DNA from: CALMEH01 sp031409875
GTDB taxonomy: Bacteria; Acidobacteriota; Blastocatellia; Pyrinomonadales; Pyrinomonadaceae
Assembly: GCA_031409875.1 (NCBI GenBank)
Contig: JANNYB010000215.1
Coordinates: 24,068 to 88,067 of the forward strand
DNA length: 64,000 nucleotides
Direction of reading: 5' to 3'
The notes beneath the pieces were generated by a model, which saw only the letters and a list, made by a program, of their open reading frames with translations, ran no database searches and was not told the DNA's origin. Each line of letters opens with the position of its first letter. The first letter of the stretch is position 1. This document shows positions 52,946-60,847 of this stretch, one piece after another. Made by a program: the position numbers and the translations under genes.

Positions 52946-53914
52946 ATGAATTATGACATAATCATCATCGGCGGCGGCGCGGCGGGCATTTCGGCGGCTC
53001 TTTGGTGCGACGAATTAGGGCTTTCCGCGATTGTTTTGGAAGCGGCGGAAGAATTCGGCGGACAACTTTTATGGACGCATAACGAAATAAAAAATCATCT
53101 CGGAATCGAAGCCGAAAACGGACGCGAAATGCGCGATATTTTTTTGCGCCAAATCGAAAATCGCAAATTTGAAAGACGTTTCAACGCAAAGGTTTTAAAC
53201 TTGTCGGAACAAGAAGCGGTAGCGACTTGCCAATTAAATTTGTCAGAACAAGAAGCGGTAGCGACTTGCCAATCATCGTTCACTGTTTTTTTGGAAAACG
53301 GCGAAACAATATCGGCAAATTCAATCGTCATTGCAAGCGGCATTCGGCGCAGAAAATTAAATATCGAAGGCGAGTTAAAGTTTCAAAATAAAGGAATTAT
53401 CACGTCCGGCAAACGCGATGCGGAAAAGGCACGAGGCAAAAATGTTTTAATCGTTGGCGGCGGCGATGCGGCGTTTGAAAACTGCTTGATTTTAGCGGAA
53501 ACTGCAAAATCGGTAACGCTTGCATATCGCGGAAAGATGTTTCGCGCCCGCGCAGAATTTGTTGAACAAGTTGAACAAAATCCGAAGATAAAAGTGTTGA
53601 CGGAAACGAATGTTAAACGGATTTCAGGTAAAGAAAATGTTGAATTTGTAGAATTTGAAAACGGCGGACGGCAATCTTTCGAGATAATTGTAATTCGCAT
53701 CGGCGTTGAACCGAACACGGAATTTCTGCGCGGAAAAATCGAATTAGATTCGCAAAGTTACATCAAAATAAACGAAAATTGCGAAACGAGTGTGAAAAAT
53801 ATTTATGCTGTCGGCGATGTTGCAAATCCATTATCGCCAACAATTAGCACCGCTGTTGGAATGGGCGCGACAGTTGCGAAAACGATTTTTAAAAGTTTTG
53901 AGTCCCGCCTTTAG
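52946..53914 (+). CDS. FAD/NAD(P)-dependent oxidoreductase, thioredoxin-reductase fold without CxxC
   Basis: The 322-residue protein has the FAD site IIIIGGGAAGISAAL (~5-19), a second NAD(P) site VLIVGGGDAAFENCL (~167-181) and IYAVGDVANPLSPT (~287-300). The redox CxxC of thioredoxin reductase is absent, so it resembles ferredoxin-NADP reductase type 2 or other flavoproteins. Residues ~87-112 are a 13-residue unit repeated in tandem (LNLSEQEAVATCQ twice), produced by a 39-bp repeat. Its last codons form one arm of the palindrome shared with the next gene. Confidence 0.85.
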   Translation: MNYDIIIIGGGAAGISAALWCDELGLSAIVLEAAEEFGGQLLWTHNEIKNHLGIEAENGREMRDIFLRQIENRKFERRFNAKVLNLSEQEAVATCQLNLSEQEAVATCQSSFTVFLENGETISANSIVIASGIRRRKLNIEGELKFQNKGIITSGKRDAEKARGKNVLIVGGGDAAFENCLILAETAKSVTLAYRGKMFRARAEFVEQVEQNPKIKVLTETNVKRISGKENVEFVEFENGGRQSFEIIVIRIGVEPNTEFLRGKIELDSQSYIKINENCETSVKNIYAVGDVANPLSPTISTAVGMGATVAKTIFKSFESRL

Positions 53915-54038
53915 GCGGCAACCGCCAGCGAAGCGGAGCGGGTTTTCGTTGGCAATCAAAGTTTTCGGTTTTCAACGAAATTTCTGCTTCGCTTCGCTGG
54001 CAGAAAGCCGCCTAAAGGCGGGACTCAAAACTTTTAAA
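53888..54038. repeat. GC-rich REP-like palindrome whose arms reach into two convergent genes
   Basis: 53888-53919 pairs exactly with 54007-54038 (32 bp; TTTAAAAGTTTTGAGTCCCG at the outer ends). The left arm contains the last codons and stop of the FAD gene, and the right arm contains the stop of the histidine phosphatase gene. A less perfect inner pair (CCGCCAGCGAAGCGG / CTTCGCTTCGCTGGC) extends it. It could act as a bidirectional terminator. Confidence 0.88.
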
Positions 54039-54690
54039 GCGCGGCAAAAGCATCGTTTCCAGTTGGTTTTTGCAAGTGGCGCGTGTCGTTGATGGCGAGA
54101 ACGCGGACATTTCGCCTGCCTTGAATTTCAAAACGATTGATGCCGCAGTTTGAAGTTACAAGCCAAGGCGTAGTTACGGTTTTGCGATGAATTGCGCCCA
54201 AAAGATAAAGCGTCATAAAACAAATCGCGCCGGTGTGCGAAAAAATAACGACTTTTTCGCCGTGATGAACATCGAAAATTTCGTGCAACGCACTCGTCGC
54301 CCGGCGCAAAAGCTGACGATAACTTTCGCCGCGCGTGATGACGTGATTAATGTTTCGATTTATTAGCGCGTAATAATCATTCGGATATTTTTGTTTCGAT
54401 TCGTCAAACGTCAAACCTTCCAAAACGCCGACGTGCCGCTCACGAAAATCGGGCGTTTGAACAATCGGCAAATCGAGCAATTTTGCCAAAGGTTGCGCGG
54501 TTTGCACGGCACGAAGCAAATCGCTCGAATAAATGGCGTGAATTTTTTCTTTTGATAAAACTTTTGCGGTAAGCTCGGCTTGTTCTTTTCCCAATTCAGA
54601 CAAAGGTGTCGGCGAGTGTCCGCCAAAACGCCCTTCGGCATTTCCGGCAGATTGTCCGTGGCGGATAAGATAAAGTCTTGTAATCGGCAT
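54034..54690 (-). CDS. Histidine phosphatase (PGAM/PhoE-like)
   Basis: The 218-residue protein has the RHG motif YLIRHGQSAGNAEGRFGGH (~7-25), where His11 takes phosphate, SSDLLRAVQTA (~54-64), the Glu of FRERHVGVLEG (~82-92), and the second His in IFSHTGAI (~149-156). The family includes cofactor-dependent phosphoglycerate mutases and broad phosphatases (e.g. alpha-ribazole or sugar phosphatases). It is not a classical dPGM by length (those are ~230-250 with a conserved insertion). This leaves the mutase activity of the cell open if GpmI is inactive. Confidence 0.88.
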   Translation of the reverse strand: MPITRLYLIRHGQSAGNAEGRFGGHSPTPLSELGKEQAELTAKVLSKEKIHAIYSSDLLRAVQTAQPLAKLLDLPIVQTPDFRERHVGVLEGLTFDESKQKYPNDYYALINRNINHVITRGESYRQLLRRATSALHEIFDVHHGEKVVIFSHTGAICFMTLYLLGAIHRKTVTTPWLVTSNCGINRFEIQGRRNVRVLAINDTRHLQKPTGNDAFAAL

Positions 54691-54776
54691 TTCGATTTGG
54701 GATTTGGGATTTGGGATTTGGGATTACTTTGGATAAAAAAAGCAATCCGCAATCCCAAATCCCAAATCCCAAATTG
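54691..54776. repeat. Phrase-type inverted repeat (GATTTGG / CCCAAAT units)
   Basis: Four units ATTTGGG (54693-54723) and complementary CCCAAATCCCAAATC (54754-54774) flank a 20-nt spacer. The same phrase occurs in both cobalamin riboswitches. It lies between prfA and the histidine phosphatase, touching the prfA stop codon. Confidence 0.9.
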
Positions 54777-55853
54777 TTAAGCCGCAACCGTGTCGGCTTT
54801 GAGTTTTTCTGCTTGAAAATGCGTCGTCAAACCTTCGATAAATTCGTCCAATGCGCCTTCCATAACCAGCGTGAGTTGGTAACTCGTCAAGCCGATTCGA
54901 TGGTCGGAAACGCGGTTTTCTTTGAAATTATAAGTTCTGATTTTTTCGCTTCGGTCGCCGCTGCCGACTTGCGATTTGCGTTCGGCAGATTGCGCGTCGT
55001 GAACTTTTTGTTCTTCGAGTTCTTGCAATCTCGCACGAAGCACGCGCATTGCTTTTTCGCGGTTTTTGATTTGCGATTTTTCGTCCTGCATCGAAACCAC
55101 AACGCCTGTCGGCAAATGCGTCAAACGAACGGCGGAATAAGTCGTATTAACCGATTGACCGCCCGGACCGCTCGAACAAAACGTATCAATTCGCAAATCG
55201 TTTTGATTGATTTGCACGTCAACTTCTTCGGCTTCGGGCAAAACGGCGACGGTAATTGCCGAAGTATGAACTCGCCCTTGAGTTTCGGTTGCGGGAACGC
55301 GCTGAACGCGGTGAACGCCCGATTCATAACGCATTTTCGAATAAACTTTGTCTCCTTCGATGACGACCGACGCTTCTTTTATGCCGCCAACGCCGGTGTC
55401 GGAAATGTCTAAAGTTTCAAACTTCCAGCCTTGACGTTCGGCGTAACGCGCATACATTCGCAAAACTTCCGCCGCAAAAAGCGTCGCTTCATCGCCGCCC
55501 GTTCCGGCACGAATTTCGACAATCACGTTTTTCTCGTCGTTCGGATCTTTCGGAATCAACAAAACTTTTAACGCTTCTTCGGCTTTAACAAGATTCGGCT
55601 CGATTTCGGCGATTTCCATCTGCGCCATTTCGCGCATTTCGTCGTCATCCGCCATTTCTATCAATTCTTTCGCGCCTGCAAGTTCTTCCTGCATTTTTTT
55701 GACTTCGCGGTATTTGAAAACGACTTCCTCCAATGAACGATGCTGTTTCATCGTTTTGGCATACACTTTCATGTCCGACATAATTTCGGGCGACGAAATC
55801 TGCGCGGTCAAATCTTCGTAATTTCGTTCGATTTGTTCAAGTTTTTCTAACAT
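54777..55853 (-). CDS. prfA: Peptide chain release factor 1
   Basis: The 358-residue factor recognises UAA/UAG. It has the anticodon-like P-x-T motif VPATETQGRVHTSA (~180-193) and the catalytic GGQ in SSGPGGQSVNTTYSAVRLTH (~226-245), and ends KADTVAA. Normal length. In many bacteria prfA sits with rpmE and a DUF1385 gene, and here those lie further upstream after a three-gene insertion. Confidence 0.97.
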   Translation of the reverse strand: MLEKLEQIERNYEDLTAQISSPEIMSDMKVYAKTMKQHRSLEEVVFKYREVKKMQEELAGAKELIEMADDDEMREMAQMEIAEIEPNLVKAEEALKVLLIPKDPNDEKNVIVEIRAGTGGDEATLFAAEVLRMYARYAERQGWKFETLDISDTGVGGIKEASVVIEGDKVYSKMRYESGVHRVQRVPATETQGRVHTSAITVAVLPEAEEVDVQINQNDLRIDTFCSSGPGGQSVNTTYSAVRLTHLPTGVVVSMQDEKSQIKNREKAMRVLRARLQELEEQKVHDAQSAERKSQVGSGDRSEKIRTYNFKENRVSDHRIGLTSYQLTLVMEGALDEFIEGLTTHFQAEKLKADTVAA

Positions 55854-55861
55854 TTTTTTTA

Positions 55862-56467
55862 TTAAGCCTTGTTAATGTCAATAGTTAAATTTTGTAATTG
55901 TTCTTTCATCCGAAGATAATGTCTTTCGGCAGATGCTTTGTCGTTTGGCTTATATTTCTTTTTATCGAAGCTATCTCCTGTGAGAATTTTTTTATATTCA
56001 GTTTGTTCTTTTTGAATTTCAACAACATCAAAATGATATTTGCATTTATCAAGGCAAGATTGTGATAAACTCAAGCGATTTGAAAGTTCTCGTTGTTTAG
56101 TCAATATTTGACGATGATTAGCCGCAGTAATTTTATTTTCATCACAGCAAGTAATAAATAATTGGTGTAAAGATTCCAAAGAAGATTCCGCTCCTTCAAT
56201 AATTGTCATCAGAATATTCTTTTCACTTCTTTTATCTGCAATAAACTTTTGAATATATTGAGTTAGCAAGAAAGCTATAACAACTGCAATAAATATGTTG
56301 CTAAGAAAATTAAATAGGTCTCCAAAACCAATCTCATTTTTCCAGTTAAGTTGCCATGCTGCTTTTTGCCAACTAAGTAAAAATAAAGTGAAAAATGCGC
56401 CTATTATCAATCCACACAAAATCCCACCAAAAAATGTAGTCCAACCTAACCTATTTTTTATTGGCAT
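55862..56467 (-). CDS. Two-helix membrane protein, part of HATPase-STAS module
   Basis: The 201-residue protein has two N-terminal membrane helices (FFGGILCGLIIGAFFTLFLLSW ~12-33; FLSNIFIAVVIAFLLTQYI ~53-71) and a soluble helical C-terminal half with Cys/Lys-rich helices. No family recognised. It overlaps the STAS-like gene by 17 nt and stands 8 nt before prfA. Codon use is more AT-rich than its neighbours. Confidence 0.65.
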   Translation of the reverse strand: MPIKNRLGWTTFFGGILCGLIIGAFFTLFLLSWQKAAWQLNWKNEIGFGDLFNFLSNIFIAVVIAFLLTQYIQKFIADKRSEKNILMTIIEGAESSLESLHQLFITCCDENKITAANHRQILTKQRELSNRLSLSQSCLDKCKYHFDVVEIQKEQTEYKKILTGDSFDKKKYKPNDKASAERHYLRMKEQLQNLTIDINKA

Positions 56468-56861
56468 CCTGAATATATTCCTTAATCTCTTCGACTAAAT
56501 AAGGTTCTTCAACGGAAACAAACGAAAGTTTATCTAAAATTTTGTTTGGAGATAATCTGTCTTTAAATAAACGCGACAGTCCACCAAAAGCAGACTCCAA
56601 AAATGAAGTTGCATAACCATCTGTTCCATCAAGATTTATCGAGAGTTTTCCCTCGCTTTCAATTACTGCCTCAAATTTAGGTAACAGCAATGTTTCCAAA
56701 AATTCTTGACCGGAAAAATCGCCCTCATCGCGTGAACGCGGTCCAGGCGTTTGACTAAAATCTTGACTAATTTTAATCTCGGCAAAAATTTCTCTGTTGT
56801 TCGCCAATTTCCCAATGGAAGAATGTGCCTTTGAACGATTTCCCAAGATTTGTGTATTCAT
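56451..56861 (-). CDS. STAS-like DUF4325 protein
   Basis: The central part, TPGPRSRDEGDFSGQEFLE (~38-56) then INLDGTDGYATSFLESAFGG (~74-93), is the signature of DUF4325, a STAS-like fold. It is typically paired with an HATPase protein, as here. ATG 56861 overlaps the HATPase gene by 89 nt; a later TTG start (near 56808) with less overlap is also possible. The likely partner is the HATPase protein upstream, in a phospho-switch manner like anti-sigma-factor antagonists; that is inference. Confidence 0.75.
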   Translation of the reverse strand: MNTQILGNRSKAHSSIGKLANNREIFAEIKISQDFSQTPGPRSRDEGDFSGQEFLETLLLPKFEAVIESEGKLSINLDGTDGYATSFLESAFGGLSRLFKDRLSPNKILDKLSFVSVEEPYLVEEIKEYIQDANKK

Positions 56862-57816
56862 TTTTTTCTAAATTAACATAAACATCATTTGAAATGATGA
56901 TTAAGTTGGTCAAGCAACCTTGCTTAAATGCTTCTAAGATTGCTGGTAGCCCTTTTCCACGATAAGAAAGACCTGTTCGAGAACCAACCGCACCTGCTAA
57001 AGCATCTCTCATTATATCCGTGGTTCCTTTCAAACCAAATTTTTGACGTATTTTATCTTGCCATCGTAAATTAATGCTCTCTAAAATACCTATTCCATTA
57101 TCAAAAAAATTAAAGCGGGCAGTTTTGTTAGTTTCATCGTAGTAAACTGATGCCCACCAAGATTCTTTTTCACCTCTTTCAATAGTAGCGTGATTTACCG
57201 TATTATTCATACATTCTACAAACACGCGCTGTAACTGTTGAAATCTAAGTTCATTGCCAAATAGCTGTTTCGTTGCAAATTTTATCAAGTCAGATGTTTC
57301 TTCCGACTTAACATTTATATCATTTTTACGTTCAATTAAACCCCTTGGTTCTCTAACTTTTCCATCGCTAAAAATCCGCGCTTCTTTTCCGAAAATACCG
57401 GAATCTACCAATTTATCGTCAAGTTCCCGAATAGTAGGAGAAACGATAGTAATTTCAGCATTTTTCTTTCTTTTCGGATTATTCGCTTTCGCAAATATCG
57501 CTAAAGTCGCATCAGTCGAAATGTCTTCGATTTTCGTTAAGTTTATTAGAATACTATCAAATGAATCAATCGCATTTTCAAGTCTTTCAATGAAATCAAT
57601 CATTCCAACGGTATTTTTCGTAAAACAAAAAATTTTAGGCGCATCTAATTTAAATGAGACTCGGCTTGGATTTGATCTTTGAACTTTAACTGATGTTTCA
57701 ATTCCTTTTGACCTATCCTCAAGTCTTTTCGATCTTGTTCTCCTACTTTCAAATATCTTATCTTTCCTTCGTTTTTGAAGTTTGTTGAGTTTTTCTTGAG
57801 AGTGAATTTTTTTCAT
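56773..57816 (-). CDS. STAS-like / HATPase protein
   Basis: The 347-residue protein starts with a basic region (~1-50). A STAS-like segment follows (DSILINLTKIEDISTDATLA, ~90-110), then an HATPase domain with NNTVNHATIERGEK (N-box, ~208-222), FDNGIGI (~239-245), GLSYRGKGLPAI (G-box) and FKGTFFHW. It resembles GHKL ATP-binding proteins accompanying DUF4325. It lacks a phospho-acceptor His. Together with the two following genes it forms a compact module inserted between DUF1385 and prfA. Confidence 0.75.
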   Translation of the reverse strand: MKKIHSQEKLNKLQKRRKDKIFESRRTRSKRLEDRSKGIETSVKVQRSNPSRVSFKLDAPKIFCFTKNTVGMIDFIERLENAIDSFDSILINLTKIEDISTDATLAIFAKANNPKRKKNAEITIVSPTIRELDDKLVDSGIFGKEARIFSDGKVREPRGLIERKNDINVKSEETSDLIKFATKQLFGNELRFQQLQRVFVECMNNTVNHATIERGEKESWWASVYYDETNKTARFNFFDNGIGILESINLRWQDKIRQKFGLKGTTDIMRDALAGAVGSRTGLSYRGKGLPAILEAFKQGCLTNLIIISNDVYVNLEKNEYTNLGKSFKGTFFHWEIGEQQRNFCRD

Positions 57817-57897
57817 TTCAACGAACTTCTTACTTTGAAAAGAACTAAAATTTAGACGCTATAATCAAAAGTCTTTGCTTTTCATTTTATTTTGAAA

Positions 57898-59046
57898 CTA
57901 AGTCGCTTGCGGTTCTAATTTTAGCGATTCTTTAAGCGAAACGATGGCAACTTCGAGTTGTTCTTCGTCCGGTTCTTGGGTCGTGATATTTTGAAGCCAA
58001 AGTCCGGGAAGCGTCATCAATTTGAAAATCGCGCCCGATTCTTTTTTCGCGGCGTAGCGGATTACTTCATACGAAAGTCCTGCGACCAAAGGCATTAACG
58101 CGATTCGCACAACCAGATTCATCCACATCGCTTCAAAATTTATGACCGAAAACAGCACGATTGCGACGAGCATCACGACCATCAAAAACGAAGTTCCGCA
58201 ACGCGGATGTTGGCGGCGCATCGTTTTGGCTTGTTCGGGCGTTAATTCCAAACCTTTTTCCCACGCGAAAACAGTTTTGTGTTCTGCGCCGTGATATTCA
58301 AAAACGCGGCGAATGTCTTTGATATACGACATCGAAAAAATCATTACGATAAAGAAAAACATTCGCACCAAGCCGTCAATCAAGTTAAATCCGACCCAAC
58401 CGCCAAACGAGTCGAGTTTGATTTTCCAGACGTAAGCCATCGCCGTTTGCCACCAATTCGCATCAACCGCAAGCGTCGGCGCAGTTGCCCAGCCGAGCGC
58501 GATGAACAAAACATTCGTCAAAACGAGCGGCGCAACGATGAAAAGCAAAATATTAAAACCGAGCGCAAAAATAATCGAGCCAACTGCGCCTGCCGATTGC
58601 GTTTGTTTTTTTTCTTTCGGCTTTTCGGGCATAATCACTTTGACCGGAGCTTTTCTGAAATTTTCGTCCAAAGTTCCGTCAACCAACGCGGCTTGCGTTT
58701 CAAATTCTTTGGCTTTTTCCTTTGCTTCTTGCGCTTCCAAATCTTCTTCATAAACGCGAGCCGAAAAATTCAAAGCCTTCACGCCCAAAGCCATTGATTG
58801 AATCAAAGTCGCGCCACCGCGCAAAACAGGCAAATTCAGAAACTTGTGTTTATCGCTCCATTTCGGCAACGATTCTGCTGTCGTAACGATTTCGCCGTCT
58901 GATTTTCGACACGCAATCGCATAAGCCGACGGCGTTCGCATCATCACGCCTTCCATCACGGCTTGACCGCCGACGATTAAATCTCGTTCCACCGCAAAAA
59001 GCGTGTGAATCAATTTCATTTTCCGTAAAGATTTTTTCTTTTCCAT
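57898..59046 (-). CDS. DUF1385 membrane protein
   Basis: ATG 59046 starts 382 residues. The N-terminal motif LIVGGQAVMEGVMMRTPSAY is the DUF1385 hallmark. Several hydrophobic helices (~150-330) follow, with a HGAEHKTVFAWEK (~250-262) and a QHPRCGTSFLM signature, typical of the family. The protein is widely conserved next to prfA and rpmE, as here. Its role is unknown but linked by context to translation or ribosomes. Confidence 0.9.
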   Translation of the reverse strand: MEKKKSLRKMKLIHTLFAVERDLIVGGQAVMEGVMMRTPSAYAIACRKSDGEIVTTAESLPKWSDKHKFLNLPVLRGGATLIQSMALGVKALNFSARVYEEDLEAQEAKEKAKEFETQAALVDGTLDENFRKAPVKVIMPEKPKEKKQTQSAGAVGSIIFALGFNILLFIVAPLVLTNVLFIALGWATAPTLAVDANWWQTAMAYVWKIKLDSFGGWVGFNLIDGLVRMFFFIVMIFSMSYIKDIRRVFEYHGAEHKTVFAWEKGLELTPEQAKTMRRQHPRCGTSFLMVVMLVAIVLFSVINFEAMWMNLVVRIALMPLVAGLSYEVIRYAAKKESGAIFKLMTLPGLWLQNITTQEPDEEQLEVAIVSLKESLKLEPQAT

Positions 59047-59223
59047 AATTTTTCTCACCTTTTTTTATAGATGTCTAATCAATCGCAAATCTTTGTAAAA
59101 AAATAACGCCGAAACTTTTTTTTGCGTCTTTCTTTCTCGGAATAATTTTACACCAAGAGTGAACGGCGCGGTAATAAGCGTCGGCGTTAAATTTTATTTA
59201 GCTAATAACGGGTTATAAACAAA

Positions 59224-59436
59224 TTATTTGGCGGCTTGTCGCGCATAACGCCTGTTAAAGCGATCAACACGACCGGCGGTATCAATCAATTTTTGTTTGC
59301 CGGTAAAAAACGGATGACATTCCGAGCAGATTTCGATGCCCAAATTGTCTTTCATTGTCGAGCGTGTCTTAAAGATATTGCCACACGCACAGGTTACGGT
59401 AATTTCTGTATAATTCGGATGTATTTCAGGTTTCAT
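59224..59436 (-). CDS. rpmE: 50S ribosomal protein L31 (zinc form)
   Basis: The 70-residue protein has the bL31 C+ pattern: CACGNIFKTRST (~16-27) and ICSECHPFFTGKQK (~36-49), giving four zinc ligands. This is the zinc-rich version, which is replaced by a C- paralog during zinc starvation in some bacteria. Confidence 0.97.
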   Translation of the reverse strand: MKPEIHPNYTEITVTCACGNIFKTRSTMKDNLGIEICSECHPFFTGKQKLIDTAGRVDRFNRRYARQAAK

Positions 59437-59545
59437 TTTTTCAATGGTCTCCTATAATTTAATTAAAATGGCGTTCAAAAACGCAAACTGTAATAATAAG
59501 TTTAGACGGCTGAATTAGTCAAACGGTTGGCTGTTTCTTTTCGCT

Positions 59546-59809
59546 TTAAACTTTGGCGAAGATGTCGTAAAGGTCTAAAATTTCGATGCTGACAAGTTCA
59601 TCGGTTTCGTTATAGTTATAGATAATTCCTTTATTCATATCATCTTTGCTGTAAGTCGAGATGCCGTTCGTAAATTTAATAAATAACAAATCAACATCGG
59701 CTTGATAATCCAGAGCAATATATTTACCCGGAATTTTGATTCGCTCATTTGCAAGTTTAAGCAATTCGCCCGTTTTGTTCGTTGTTCGATTTAACTCTAT
59801 GACTGCCAT
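59546..59809 (-). CDS. DUF2283-like small protein (candidate antitoxin)
   Basis: The 87-residue protein has the DUF2283 pattern: ALDYQADVDLLFIKF (~32-46) and GIIYNYNETDELVSIEILDL (~60-79). It overlaps the preceding gene by 13 nt. In many genomes DUF2283 genes pair with RelE-like or BECR-type genes, which suggests an antitoxin role. Confidence 0.7.
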   Translation of the reverse strand: MAVIELNRTTNKTGELLKLANERIKIPGKYIALDYQADVDLLFIKFTNGISTYSKDDMNKGIIYNYNETDELVSIEILDLYDIFAKV

Positions 59810-60099
59810 ATTATCGTATTTTCGTTGTAATCTTTTTTAATATACGCCGAAATTATGAAGCCGTCATCGCGGCTGACTTCTCGATAAACAACGTGAAGCC
59901 ATAATTTGCGCCCGTAATTGTTGACCGCGATTTTTGAACGATTGTTTCCGCGCAAAATAAAAGCCGGATTTTCTATCGTTGAAAGAATGCGCTCATAATA
60001 TCCGCTCATCAACGGATGTCCGATTAAAATATGTTCCCAACGCTCATCCATCAAACGAATCGGAACGCTATCAACTGATTCTACAATATCCAAAATCAT
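59797..60099 (-). CDS. BECR/RelE-like candidate toxin
   Basis: ATG 60099 is preferred over the frame opening at 60174. The 100-residue product has the pattern DERWEHILIGHPLM (~17-30) with the next helix and strand, ENPAFILR and RKLWLHVVYRE, as in the PBECR family of nucleases. It overlaps the DUF2283 gene. A toxin-antitoxin pair is likely, though no catalytic residue is proven. Confidence 0.6.
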   Translation of the reverse strand: MILDIVESVDSVPIRLMDERWEHILIGHPLMSGYYERILSTIENPAFILRGNNRSKIAVNNYGRKLWLHVVYREVSRDDGFIISAYIKKDYNENTIIWQS

Positions 60100-60202
60100 A
60101 ATGCGAGAAAATTTGCCCGCTAAGGAGTTTAGCATTAAAATGAAAAATTCAAGCGGATTTCCTCCGAAGATCATTTGTGATATTTTGTAAATATTTAATT
60201 AT

Positions 60203-60847
60203 ATGTGGGAATTTCCTTCAATTCAATCCTTTCTTGGCAACAATGCTTTCATCATTTTTTGGACTTTAGGCGTTTTAGCTTTTAGTGTGTTTGCTTGCAC
60301 GCTCATAGTTCTTTCAATCAAACGGAACACAAAAGAATCTGCGGGCGCATTTACCAAAAATGCTGTAATTGGGGCAGCTACATTTTTGCTTGCATTTTTT
60401 ACTTCTTGGAATCTTATTTCAAGATATGATGAGATAAAGCAATGCCGAAATCTTGATTTGAATCAAGTTAAATCCGTTCGCGTCAGAAAAATGTCCAATG
60501 AAGAAAACTCAGCAGGTTCGACAATTTTATTCAAAGATGCAACCAAAATTCAAGAAGGTTTACAAATTCTTAAAAACGCCGAAAGTTACAAGCGCAGAAA
60601 ATTAAACTCTGGGACAGAAACTTATCTCTATGGTTATCAAATACAAATTAGCGAGGAACAATCTTCGACAACCGTTTTACTTCATTATTTTTCCGAAACT
60701 GACAATTCTCAAAAAATAGATGTTGTTATTCCAAAGTGCGCCTCAGATTCAGGTGAAATTAAAACAACTGATGATATTTATGCTTCAACAGAATTTGGAA
60801 ATTGGATTCGTGAAAACATTGAACTTGAATTCCAAAAGATTCAATAG
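60203..60847 (+). CDS. Two-helix membrane protein, unknown
   Basis: The 214-residue protein has two membrane helices (AFIIFWTLGVLAFSVFACTLIVL ~15-37; VIGAATFLLAFFTSWNLI ~54-71) and a soluble C-terminal domain with strands (VKSVRVRKMSNE, ~84). No family recognised. It converges on the methyltransferase gene and overlaps its stop by 7 nt. Confidence 0.6.
   Translation: MWEFPSIQSFLGNNAFIIFWTLGVLAFSVFACTLIVLSIKRNTKESAGAFTKNAVIGAATFLLAFFTSWNLISRYDEIKQCRNLDLNQVKSVRVRKMSNEENSAGSTILFKDATKIQEGLQILKNAESYKRRKLNSGTETYLYGYQIQISEEQSSTTVLLHYFSETDNSQKIDVVIPKCASDSGEIKTTDDIYASTEFGNWIRENIELEFQKIQ

Noticed and set aside
54034..54690. Reading the histidine phosphatase as the cell's dependent phosphoglycerate mutase
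   Set aside because: Motifs fit a general PhoE/CobC-type phosphatase and the length is short, so mutase activity cannot be claimed from sequence.
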